7,966 nucleotides of DNA, taken from Anaerolineae bacterium. Its GTDB lineage: Bacteria; Chloroflexota; Anaerolineae; Aggregatilineales; Phototrophicaceae. This document shows positions 1 through 5,661 of this stretch, one piece after another; position 1 is the stretch's first letter; every line of letters starts with the position of its first letter. The position numbers and the translations under genes were made by a program. A model generated the notes under the pieces. That model ran no database searches. It was not told the origin of the DNA and saw only the letters and a list, made by a program, of their open reading frames with translations. The stretch covers positions 1 through 7,966 of the forward strand of contig JALONZ010000070.1 of the NCBI GenBank assembly GCA_025454675.1. The letters run 5' to 3'.

Positions 1-1704
1 GTTAATGGTGGGGTCGAAGGCATCGCGGATGCCGTCACCCATGACGAACAAGCACAACACGGTGATGGTAATCAGTAGACCGGGTGTGATGACCAGATGG
101 GGCGCATCGCGGAAGAACCCTTGCAGATTTTCCCCGACTTTAGACAACATATTGCCCCAAGTGGGTGTGGCGGCGCTGATGCCCAAATTCAAGAAGCTGA
201 GGGCGGCTTCGGCAAGGATAACCCCACCAATGCCCAACGCCAATGTGACCGAAAGCAACGAAATCATATTGGGGAAGATGTGTTCGCGCATAATCCGCCA
301 TGGAGATGCACCCAACGCCCGCGCCGCCATCACATAATCTAACCCGCGTGTGGCGATGGTTTGACCACGAATCAGGCGCATACTACCCGTCCAACCTGTG
401 ACCACGAATACGATGACCAACGAGGTCGGGTCGGGTTTGAGAATCGCGGATATGGCGATGAGCAAATACAGCTGGGGCAACGAATTGAGCGTGGTGATAA
501 TCCAGTTCATAAAGTCATCGAACACCCCGCCAAAATAACCTGCCGCCATGCCCAAAATTGAGCCGACAGTCGCGGTCAACATGGCACTAGCAAAGGCGAT
601 GAGCAAGGAGATGCGTCCGCCTTCTAATATCCGTGCCAGATAATCGCGCCCAATTTGGTCACTACCCAACACAAAGCATTCGACATTCCCGCGCGTATCG
701 AAACAGCCACCCGGTGGGGTTAAGCGAGCGACACCATTGGTTGTGACGGGATTTTTGCCCAACACATATTCGTTAATCCATGGAGAAACGAAGGTGATAA
801 CCAGCAAAAAGCCTAAAATACCCATCGCTATCAATGTGAGGCGGTCACGGCGCAAGCGACGCATGGCACGCCCCAAATTGGAGATACTTTTGGTGACACC
901 TTCTGTTTGTAAGGTGATAACACCTTGGTCATCCACGACTTCCATTTGTTTGCGGACGACCAATTCTTTTTGGACGATGACGGCAGGGCGCGGGAGGATG
1001 GCTTGGAAAGCAAGGAGTATCACGCCAAAAAATCCCATCCAAAAGCCTGCATCCGCCGTTTTGATGACGGGCAAAAAGAAATTGCTATTGATGGCATACA
1101 GCAGGTAATACAAAAAGCCGACACCCGCCAACGTTAATGTCCATTTGGCGACATGGGGGCGAATTTTTGTGGAGAAAATCCCGCCGATCGTGGTAGCAAA
1201 CGCGCCAAAAGTGGCAACCAAGAAAATTATCATGAGCGGTCTAAAATCATCCAACGCAAAGCGTGATTCTAGCACATAGGTCAAATCTAATTGACGGATA
1301 GACCCGCCATATAAACGCGCCATCAGGCTTTGTGGGACAGCATCCAAATCCACGGGGAAGCGGATATACCATGGGATGAAGAAAAAGCTGAATAACATCA
1401 ACCCACCCGCCAACAACGCCAAAATATCAGGAAAGGATAAACGAATGCGCGGTTCAACTTTTGCAGATTCAGTTTTGGGTAACACAAAATACAGTCCCAG
1501 TGTTATAACAACTGCACCAGCAATTGCAATCAAAGGGCTGAGACTGGGGCTAATAAACGGACTCGCCAAGCCAAGCCCCGCGCCTGCAAGGGTGATGATG
1601 AGTGCAAGCAAGGGTTGGTTGCGATTCATCGCCAATGAAGCGGGGATTAAGGCGGCTGTGGTGGTTAAAAGTGCGCCAAAAAGGGCGATTGTGATAAATT
1701 CCAT
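1..1704 (-). CDS. dppC: DppC-type peptide ABC transporter permease with long N-terminal membrane extension (3' end off the window)
   Basis: The frame is open from an ATG at 1704 to position 1 (568 codons, no stop), preceded by AAGGAG at 1713-1718, eight bases from the start. Residues about 280-568 are a normal DppC/OppC permease: a basic stretch before the first core membrane helix (about 279-310), the family block LGSDQIGRDYLARILEGGR (346-364), core helices, and the EAA loop that contacts the ATPase (about 458-480, AARALGASPWRIMREH). It ends DGIRDAFDPTIN, where family members finish near DPRLR, so only a few residues should be missing. Residues 1-245 are extra: about seven hydrophobic segments (near 3-26, 31-47, 52-73, 92-111, 156-175, 190-207, 219-239), which the usual ~300-residue protein lacks. 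It begins 21 bp after permease B, so the two are surely co-transcribed. It should form the inner-membrane channel with permease B. Substrate is not determined; peptide, nickel and glutathione importers share this fold. Confidence 0.93.
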   Translation of the reverse strand, partial: MEFITIALFGALLTTTAALIPASLAMNRNQPLLALIITLAGAGLGLASPFISPSLSPLIAIAGAVVITLGLYFVLPKTESAKVEPRIRLSFPDILALLAGGLMLFSFFFIPWYIRFPVDLDAVPQSLMARLYGGSIRQLDLTYVLESRFALDDFRPLMIIFLVATFGAFATTIGGIFSTKIRPHVAKWTLTLAGVGFLYYLLYAINSNFFLPVIKTADAGFWMGFFGVILLAFQAILPRPAVIVQKELVVRKQMEVVDDQGVITLQTEGVTKSISNLGRAMRRLRRDRLTLIAMGILGFLLVITFVSPWINEYVLGKNPVTTNGVARLTPPGGCFDTRGNVECFVLGSDQIGRDYLARILEGGRISLLIAFASAMLTATVGSILGMAAGYFGGVFDDFMNWIITTLNSLPQLYLLIAISAILKPDPTSLVIVFVVTGWTGSMRLIRGQTIATRGLDYVMAARALGASPWRIMREHIFPNMISLLSVTLALGIGGVILAEAALSFLNLGISAATPTWGNMLSKVGENLQGFFRDAPHLVITPGLLITITVLCLFVMGDGIRDAFDPTIN

Positions 1705-1712
1705 AGTATATG

Positions 1713-1718
1713 CTCCTT
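1713..1718 (-). promoter_or_regulatory. Ribosome binding site of permease C
   Basis: The minus strand reads AAGGAG eight bases before the ATG at 1704. It fixes the start of the long form, showing that the N-terminal extension is translated as part of the permease. It lies inside the 21-bp gap after permease B. Confidence 0.8.
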
Positions 1719-1725
1719 CGCCCTA

Positions 1726-2856
1726 TCAATACCGAATACGCGGGTCAATAATCGCGTACAAAATATCTGAGATAAGGAAACCAATAATGGTAGCGATGGC
1801 GGCATAGATGGTGAATGCCATGACCACGTTATAATCGCGCTGGGTGATGGCTTCAAGGGTTTTTAAGCCAACGCCTTGATAATTAAAAATCGTCTCGGTG
1901 ATGACTGCCCCACCAAAAACACCGGTGATGGCGGGTCCCAAGCCTGTGGCGATGGGGATGAGCGCGTTACGCATCCCATGACGCAACCACACACGGCGGC
2001 TGGATAAGCCTTTGGCGCGGGCGGTGCGGATGTAATCTTGACCAACCACATCCAGCATGGATGCACGCATAATACGCGATGTACCAGCGATGCCACCGAT
2101 AGACAACAGTAAGACGGGCAAAAACATATAATTCAGGCGTTCAATTACCGGTGGGCAGGCATCATCAATGGTGGCGGCGCAACGCCCCCCGGTGGGAAAC
2201 CAGCCGAGTTCAAACGAAAAAATGAGGAGTATCAGCAAGCCCAGCCAGAATAGGGGGATGGCGCTGATGATGACGGCAAAGATGCGGGTAAAATTATCGA
2301 ATAAGCCACCCCGCCCAACCGCCGCCAAGATGCCCACCAAGATACCGAAAATTGTACCAATGATGAGGGATGCGATGCTCAATTCGAGTGTTGCAGGAAT
2401 ATTTTCGGTGAGTACATCCAAGACATACCGACCGTTGAAGGTATAACCAAAGTCACCGCGCAAAATGCCCGTGCGGACACCTTTGGTATATTGAATTTCT
2501 TCGCCATTGCTGGCGACAAACGTGGCGCTGACCAAACGACCTTCATCAGCAAAGCCATCGCCATCGGTATCCACGCGCATCCAATCATCGCCGATGAGCC
2601 ATTTAAGGTAACGAGCATGGATAGGGTCATTCGTCCCCAGTCGCATTTCGATGCGGTCACGGGTAGATAAACCCGATGATGCGCCACCTGTGCTACTGCT
2701 AGACGACTGATTTGCACCACCCCCTGCGGCAAGATTGAATGCCAACGCGCCTTCGGGACCGCCTGGGGTGGCAATCATGAGGATGAAGGCGAGGACGGTG
2801 ATGCCGAAAAAAGTCGGTATAGACTGAATTAAACGGCGGATAATGTAACGATACAT
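1726..2856 (-). CDS. dppB: DppB-type peptide ABC transporter permease with Ca-binding-like periplasmic insert
   Basis: This 376-residue protein starts at the ATG at 2856, with AAGGA seven bases upstream (2864-2868). The N-terminus MYRYIIRRLIQSIPTFFGIT is the classic DppB/OppB opening, with the first membrane helix at about 10-30. Further helices lie near 154-180, 190-215, 243-262, 303-322 and 345-370. The EAA loop facing the ATPase is at about 274-301, and the protein ends DPRIRY as the family does. The loop after the first helix (about 41-135) is enlarged. It carries a Gly/Ser-rich stretch (45-63) and an Asp-rich turn DTDGDGFADE (96-105) resembling the Ca-binding loops of EF-hand and dockerin proteins. 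Two cysteines (226, 234) lie in a second outside loop. It partners permease C in the inner membrane and follows the binding-protein gene in the operon. Family assignment is firm; substrate is unknown. Confidence 0.95.
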   Translation of the reverse strand: MYRYIIRRLIQSIPTFFGITVLAFILMIATPGGPEGALAFNLAAGGGANQSSSSSTGGASSGLSTRDRIEMRLGTNDPIHARYLKWLIGDDWMRVDTDGDGFADEGRLVSATFVASNGEEIQYTKGVRTGILRGDFGYTFNGRYVLDVLTENIPATLELSIASLIIGTIFGILVGILAAVGRGGLFDNFTRIFAVIISAIPLFWLGLLILLIFSFELGWFPTGGRCAATIDDACPPVIERLNYMFLPVLLLSIGGIAGTSRIMRASMLDVVGQDYIRTARAKGLSSRRVWLRHGMRNALIPIATGLGPAITGVFGGAVITETIFNYQGVGLKTLEAITQRDYNVVMAFTIYAAIATIIGFLISDILYAIIDPRIRY

Positions 2857-2877
2857 AAAAATTTCCTTCTGATAACA

Positions 2878-2905
2878 GTAGGGACGGCATATATGCCGTC
2901 CCTAC
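2878..2905. repeat. Perfect 28-bp palindrome between binding-protein and permease B genes
   Basis: Both arms are GTAGGGACGGCATA, with no spacer, so the element reads the same on both strands. It fills much of the 75-bp gap between the binding-protein stop (2932) and the permease B start (2856). No T-run follows on the minus strand, so it is not an ordinary intrinsic terminator. In transporter operons, stem-loops in this position are known to stabilise the upstream mRNA and raise binding protein over permease, as with the REP sequence after malE. The GTAGGG...CCCTAC ends also suit a dispersed palindromic repeat. The structure is certain; the role is inferred. Confidence 0.85.
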
Positions 2906-2931
2906 AATACATTTATAACAGGGTACTGCGA

Positions 2932-4704
2932 TTATTCACCAACCGCAATTGACCAGGCTTCTTGATTCCAAGTGAAGCCGATGGGTCCGAGGTTTGGACG
3001 AACTTCAAAGTTGCCGATATTGGGTTGGATGAGGCTCATACCCAAGCCGCCAATCCAAATCCATGGGGCATCCGCTTGGAGGATGGCATAGGCTTCTTTG
3101 TAGAGTTCGGCACGGGCGGCTTGTTCACAACCATTGGTTTGGAGTGGGTCGTTGGCTTTGTCAAGCAATGCTTGGAAATCGGCATTGTAGTAGGACGAAG
3201 CATTGAAACCAGCACCGGGCAGGTCGTTGGTTGGGTCATAGAGGGTACGCAGACCATTGGGGTCGGCGGGGAAGCCCAAGCCCCAGAAGATGGAGGACAG
3301 TTCAAAGGTTTGACCAGTGAATTCGTCTACCAACACATTGAAGTCAATGGCTTCAAAGTTGATACCGAAGCCGAGTTGTGTCCATTGGTCATCCAACACC
3401 AAGCCCATTGTTTCTTGAGAGGTGTTACCAGCATTCACAACGAAGCGGAGGTTCAGTTCGGTGCCATCGGCGACATAGAGTGCGCCTTGGGCAACGCGGG
3501 GGGTTGTGGGGTCGCCATCGGTATCAACCCAGCCCGCTTCGGTGAGCAGTTGGTCTGCCATGGCGGGGTCATATGGGTAGACTGCGAGGTCGGGGTCGAA
3601 TGCCCAAGAATCGGGACGAACCATCGAGGCGAGTTGATAATCTTCACCACCCAAAGCGGCGACATTTAAGGCTTCAAAGTCCATCGCATAATACAGCGCT
3701 TGGCGGACGCGCACATCACCGAGGATGGGGTGCGGGTCTTGTGGGATGACGTTGCCATTTTCATCCAAACCGGGTTGTGGGTTGGCGGGGTTGGCAAGGT
3801 TCATGGCGATGAAACGGACGTTACCGGGGGCTTCGTAGATGATACCATTGCCTTCGGCGGCGAGGGCGCGTGCATCTGCTTTACGGGCGGCAGGAACACC
3901 GATAGAGGTCAATTCGCCAGCGATGAATTGTTCAAGCAACAGGGCTTGACCAGCCACATTGCGGAAAATCCAGCCTTCGGGGATAACCATACCCGCACCG
4001 AGTGTTGCATCGGGATAGGTGGTGTCGGCGGTGAGGGTCACTTGTTCGCCAGGGCGGAAGTTACGGAATGTCCATGCGTTCCATGTGGCTTCGGGATCAG
4101 TGGTGTTGAAGCGCGAATTGTTCATATCAGCAAAGGTGGGGAACCATGCTTTGTAGACATGAGAAGGCACAACGGGGATGGCGCGGATATTGAACATCGC
4201 CGAGCAAACGGGGCTATTGACGGTGATTTCGAGGGTGAAATCGTCAACAGTCACCACACTGGCAACATCATCGCTGATATAAGACAGTGGAGATTCAACT
4301 TCGCCACTGACAATCGCGTCATAGCTATATTGAACATCGGCGGCGGTGATGGGGGTGCCATCGCTCCAGAACAAGTCTTCGCGCAGGGTGAAGGTATAGA
4401 CCAGACCATCTTCTGAGATTGTCCAATCTTTCACGATTGCACCTGGTGCCATGGGGGCAAAGTCGGCTGTTTCGGTGCTGATGCCAACAAAAGCGGGGAA
4501 GATACGACCAGAGACTGCGCTGGAAGACCCATCAGAGGTGACGATGGGATTGAGGGTCTTGATGTCGCTACCGATATTAGCGGCAACAATCGCACCACCA
4601 GTACCGGGTTCTGGCATTTCTTCTTCTTGGGCGAAGGTTGGCATCATCACTGCGACGAGTGCCATCAATACTGCCAAGAGAACGAATTTAGAAAAACGAT
4701 TCAT
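2932..4704 (-). CDS. Extracytoplasmic solute-binding protein, family 5 (peptide/oligopeptide DppA/OppA type)
   Basis: This is a 590-residue protein from the ATG at 4704, six bases after AAGGAG. The frame could open further upstream only at a TTG (4731) with no such site, so ATG is preferred. Residues 1-25 are a Sec signal peptide (basic MNRFSK, hydrophobic core, MPTFA before Q26). There is no lipobox cysteine, so export as a free or N-terminally anchored protein is expected rather than a lipoprotein. The mature part shows family-5 hallmarks: DWTISEDGLVYTFTLREDLF and WSDGTPITAADVQYSYDAI (93-131), VRVRQALYYAMD (331-342), AGWVDTDGD (390-398), the YYNADFQALLDKAN region (505-518) and APWIWIGG (546-553). 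Length is normal for the family. It captures substrate outside the membrane and delivers it to the permeases encoded just downstream. Two cysteines (167, 526) may matter for folding. The exact ligand (peptide, sugar, other) cannot be read from sequence. Confidence 0.95.
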   Translation of the reverse strand: MNRFSKFVLLAVLMALVAVMMPTFAQEEEMPEPGTGGAIVAANIGSDIKTLNPIVTSDGSSSAVSGRIFPAFVGISTETADFAPMAPGAIVKDWTISEDGLVYTFTLREDLFWSDGTPITAADVQYSYDAIVSGEVESPLSYISDDVASVVTVDDFTLEITVNSPVCSAMFNIRAIPVVPSHVYKAWFPTFADMNNSRFNTTDPEATWNAWTFRNFRPGEQVTLTADTTYPDATLGAGMVIPEGWIFRNVAGQALLLEQFIAGELTSIGVPAARKADARALAAEGNGIIYEAPGNVRFIAMNLANPANPQPGLDENGNVIPQDPHPILGDVRVRQALYYAMDFEALNVAALGGEDYQLASMVRPDSWAFDPDLAVYPYDPAMADQLLTEAGWVDTDGDPTTPRVAQGALYVADGTELNLRFVVNAGNTSQETMGLVLDDQWTQLGFGINFEAIDFNVLVDEFTGQTFELSSIFWGLGFPADPNGLRTLYDPTNDLPGAGFNASSYYNADFQALLDKANDPLQTNGCEQAARAELYKEAYAILQADAPWIWIGGLGMSLIQPNIGNFEVRPNLGPIGFTWNQEAWSIAVGE

Positions 4705-4710
4705 AACATT

Positions 4711-4716
4711 CTCCTT
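4711..4716 (-). promoter_or_regulatory. Ribosome binding site deciding the binding-protein start
   Basis: AAGGAG on the minus strand lies six bases before the ATG at 4704. It favours this start over the in-frame TTG 27 bases upstream, and the resulting protein begins with a textbook signal peptide. Confidence 0.8.
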
Positions 4717-4856
4717 AAAAGTAATCAACAAACTTTTGAAGTTTCACACACCCTATCCAAATGGGATTATCCCAATAGAAAGGTTGCTGATATTTTACAC
4801 AAATTTTATAAAGTGGCTATAAACTCCATAAGTTCTTAACATATCGTCATAAATTG

Positions 4857-4875
4857 TGGAGAAGTTATGGAGAAG
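4857..4875. repeat. Two 8-bp direct repeats one helical turn apart
   Basis: TGGAGAAG occurs at 4857-4864 and again at 4868-4875, an 11-bp period that would put both copies on the same face of the helix. They lie about 150 bp upstream of the binding-protein start, where an activator or repressor site is possible. The repeats are short and could be chance. Confidence 0.35.
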
Positions 4876-4924
4876 CCATTCATATTATGCTCATCTTAGG
4901 CGTATTTAGGGTGGAGGGGGGTGC

Positions 4925-4952
4925 TTGACAATGGGCGTATAATGGAGATAGT
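4925..4952 (+). promoter_or_regulatory. Candidate sigma70-type promoter P1
   Basis: A perfect -35 TTGACA (4925-4930) is followed by 16 bases and GATAGT (4947-4952; 4 of 6 to consensus). A perfect TATAAT also occurs at 4938-4943, but only seven bases from that -35, so it cannot be its partner. Transcription would run rightward from about 4959 toward the Prim-Pol gene. The architecture matches P2, which raises confidence slightly. Confidence 0.35.
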
Positions 4953-4970
4953 GCTAGTGAGGTTGATGTT

Positions 4971-4985
4971 TGTTCAAATTGAACA
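4971..4985. promoter_or_regulatory. 15-bp palindrome, candidate operator between P1 and P2
   Basis: TGTTCAA-A-TTGAACA has perfect 7-bp arms around one central base. It lies just downstream of where P1 would initiate and about 22 bp before the P2 -35 box. That suits a dimeric regulator that blocks P1 or modulates P2. A single half-site TTGAAC recurs at 5574-5579. No regulator gene is in view, so the protein that might bind is unknown. Confidence 0.45.
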
Positions 4986-5007
4986 TAAGATTGTGCTTCT
5001 CTAATCG

Positions 5008-5035
5008 TTGACAAAAATCAAAATTAGGGTATAGT
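5008..5035 (+). promoter_or_regulatory. Strong candidate sigma70-type promoter P2
   Basis: A perfect -35 TTGACA (5008-5013), a 16-base AT-rich spacer and -10 TATAGT (5030-5035, 5 of 6) make the best promoter in the window. Initiation is expected near 5042, giving a leader of about 626 nt before the Prim-Pol start. No protein gene lies closer in this direction, so the product is either that leader or a separate noncoding RNA. Confidence 0.6.
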
Positions 5036-5042
5036 TTATATC

Positions 5043-5082
5043 AGTTGGAGAAATCCAATTTAGATTTTTTGTTCTTTAACAA
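5043..5082 (+). promoter_or_regulatory. Hairpin with GAAA loop followed by boxA-like antitermination motif
   Basis: Right after the expected P2 start, TTGGA-GAAA-TCCAA (5045-5058) can fold into a hairpin with a GNRA-type tetraloop, extendable by two outer pairs including one G-U. A T-run follows at 5065-5070, and then TGTTCTTTAACAA (5070-5082). The boxA of rRNA operons and some phage or CRISPR leaders is close to TGCTCTTTAACA in enterics and begins TGTTCTTT in Bacillus, so the match is very near. boxA recruits NusB/NusE to protect long untranslated RNAs from termination. The order promoter-hairpin-boxA is what such leaders show. The hairpin plus T-run could instead act as a weak attenuator. 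Confidence 0.45.
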
Positions 5083-5197
5083 CTTAAAAAAATTGGGCGT
5101 ACTCACCCGACTCTCCAAAATTTGGTTGGTGTACCAAACCTGACAAAGTCAAACAAATACATCCCAAAATCCCACACTAGTTCATATTTATCTGTGG

Positions 5198-5206
5198 ATT
5201 ATATCA
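5198..5206 (-). promoter_or_regulatory. Extended -10 element on the minus strand
   Basis: The minus strand reads TGATATAAT, an extended -10 (TGnTATAAT) with a perfect hexamer at 5198-5203. No good -35 box is found 16-18 bases upstream. It could start a transcript toward the binding-protein operon with a leader near 490 nt. It also lies inside the 5191-5210 inverted repeat, so its use is uncertain. Confidence 0.3.
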
Positions 5207-5302
5207 CAGAATAGTCGAGGATGCGAGGGTCGGGTACGCCCCAATCAGGCGTATTTTGTCTTATGTGCTGATAGGGTGTATTTCGCATTCTTATTCGGTT
5301 AT

Positions 5303-5330
5303 CTAACAATGAGGTGATAATCATTGTTAG
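5303..5330. repeat. 10-bp inverted repeat with 8-base loop
   Basis: CTAACAATGA and its exact complement TCATTGTTAG flank GGTGATAA. The stem is AT-rich and not followed by a T-run on either strand, so it is not a typical terminator. It is the longest perfect stem of the 5191-5396 cluster and could be an RNA helix or a protein-binding site. Confidence 0.7.
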
Positions 5331-5410
5331 TGTTATGGCATAGTCATAACTGCACCAGTAAGGACGGGTATCCCCTACCCCAGTTAAGAATTGGAGGTCT
5401 TTCTGGGGAA

Positions 5411-5439
5411 AATAAAAAACCCGACAAATTTGTCGGGTT
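5411..5439 (-). terminator. Intrinsic terminator facing left
   Basis: A perfect 22-bp palindrome at 5418-5439 (arms AACCCGACAAA) is followed on the minus strand by TTTTTT-A-TTTT, a textbook Rho-independent terminator. On the plus strand no T-run follows, so it is directional. It implies a leftward transcript starting to the right, within the Prim-Pol leader or gene, where no leftward protein gene exists. Confidence 0.8.
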
Positions 5440-5440
5440 C

Positions 5441-5459
5441 GTGAAACCACTGGTTTCAC
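5441..5459. repeat. 19-bp near-palindrome next to the terminator
   Basis: GTGAAACCA and TGGTTTCAC form perfect 9-bp arms around a single base. It begins two bases after the terminator palindrome ends. As RNA it gives an 8-bp stem with a three-base loop; as DNA it resembles a dimeric operator. On the minus transcript it would fold immediately before the terminator hairpin. Confidence 0.65.
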
Positions 5460-5495
5460 CAGACATGTAGAACGTACACATCTGAGGGTCTAATT

Positions 5496-5527
5496 AAGTT
5501 GGTGTCTCCTCGAAAAAGCGCCAACTT
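5496..5527. repeat. Inverted repeat in the Prim-Pol leader
   Basis: AAGTTGG (5496-5502) pairs with CCAACTT (5521-5527). Two further pairs, including one G-U on the plus RNA, extend it to nine with a 14-base loop. Either strand's RNA could fold here, so sense and antisense transcripts would present complementary loops. Confidence 0.55.
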
Positions 5528-5598
5528 GTTATTGGTAACGTGTGATGTGCTATCAACACATATTCACACAGTTTTGAACTCTTTACTTTATTACCTTA

Positions 5599-5636
5599 CA
5601 CCCTACCTTCATTGTATGTCGAAAAAAGGTAGGGTG
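5599..5636. repeat. 11-bp inverted repeat just upstream of the Prim-Pol ribosome binding site
   Basis: CACCCTACCTT (5599-5609) and its exact complement AAGGTAGGGTG (5626-5636) flank a 16-base loop. The stem ends 32 bases before the ATG at 5669. No T-run follows on either strand. Its right arm and loop also contain the candidate leftward promoter at 5611-5639. Confidence 0.75.
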
Positions 5637-5639
5637 CAA
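5611..5639 (-). promoter_or_regulatory. Weak candidate leftward promoter for an antisense RNA
   Basis: On the minus strand TTGCAC (3 of 6 to the -35 consensus), 17 bases, then TACAAT (5 of 6 to the -10) would start a transcript near 5604 that ends at the 5411-5439 terminator. The -35 match is poor, so it is offered only because the terminator demands some leftward start nearby. Confidence 0.25.
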
Positions 5640-5656
5640 GCAACCAAGTGTATAAA

Positions 5657-5661
5657 AAGGA
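5657..5661 (+). promoter_or_regulatory. Ribosome binding site of the Prim-Pol gene
   Basis: AAGGA lies seven bases before the ATG at 5669. It supports that start over the later in-frame ATG codons near 5729-5737, which would cut into the conserved start of the Prim-Pol domain. Confidence 0.7.

Larger units (their letters stand above)
5191..5396. ncRNA. Cluster of nested inverted repeats, candidate structured RNA
   Basis: Several helices are possible. TCTGTG/CACAGA (5191-5196 with 5205-5210). A long-range GATGCGA with TCGCATT (5220-5226 with 5283-5289, one G-U pair) encloses TACGCC/GGCGTA (5235-5240 with 5248-5253). Then come a 10-bp stem (5303-5312 with 5321-5330), GTTATG/CATAAC (5332-5337 with 5345-5350), and TAACTG/CAGTTA (5347-5352 with 5381-5386) enclosing GGGTA/TACCC (5366-5370 with 5376-5380). 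The last two share four bases, so they are alternatives. I tested it mentally against common riboswitches, tRNA, tmRNA, 6S and SRP RNA and recognise none. Strand is uncertain; P2 would transcribe it rightward. It may simply be structured leader sequence. Confidence 0.35.
5411..5604 (-). ncRNA. Candidate antisense RNA to the Prim-Pol leader
   Basis: The interval is bounded by a weak leftward promoter (5611-5639) and a strong leftward terminator (5411-5439), giving an RNA of roughly 190 nt wholly complementary to the leader of the Prim-Pol gene. It would contain the stem formed by 5496-5527, the 5441-5459 repeat and the terminator hairpin. No open frame with a ribosome binding site is evident; a GAGGAGA string near 5510 has no start codon at suitable distance. 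Antisense RNAs of this size in replication-gene leaders are the standard copy-control device of many plasmids. The terminator is direct evidence; the promoter and function are inferred. Confidence 0.35.

Noticed and set aside
1376..1807. Plus-strand open frame across the permease C / permease B junction
   Set aside because: It is antisense to two well-supported permeases, has no recognisable protein motif, and its composition mirrors the codon use of the real genes.
2962..4416. Two long plus-strand open frames (2962-3669 and 3700-4416)
   Set aside because: They lie wholly antisense to the binding-protein gene, whose family motifs and signal peptide are unmistakable. They show no domain signature and are explained as reverse-frame shadows.
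4925..4943. Perfect TTGACA and perfect TATAAT close together
   Set aside because: They are only seven bases apart, far short of the 16-18 needed. Only the TTGACA was kept, paired with GATAGT further on.
5199..5459. Minus-strand 86-codon open frame in the intergenic region
   Set aside because: It starts with GTG inside the 5441-5459 repeat, has no ribosome binding site and reads through the terminator hairpin. No protein motif is seen.
5042..5460. CRISPR array or leader, suggested by the promoter-boxA layout
   Set aside because: No repeat unit recurs at regular spacing and no cas gene is present.
5651..5656. TATAAA as a -10 box just before the Prim-Pol gene
   Set aside because: No -35 box lies upstream, and initiation would fall inside or after the ribosome binding site.
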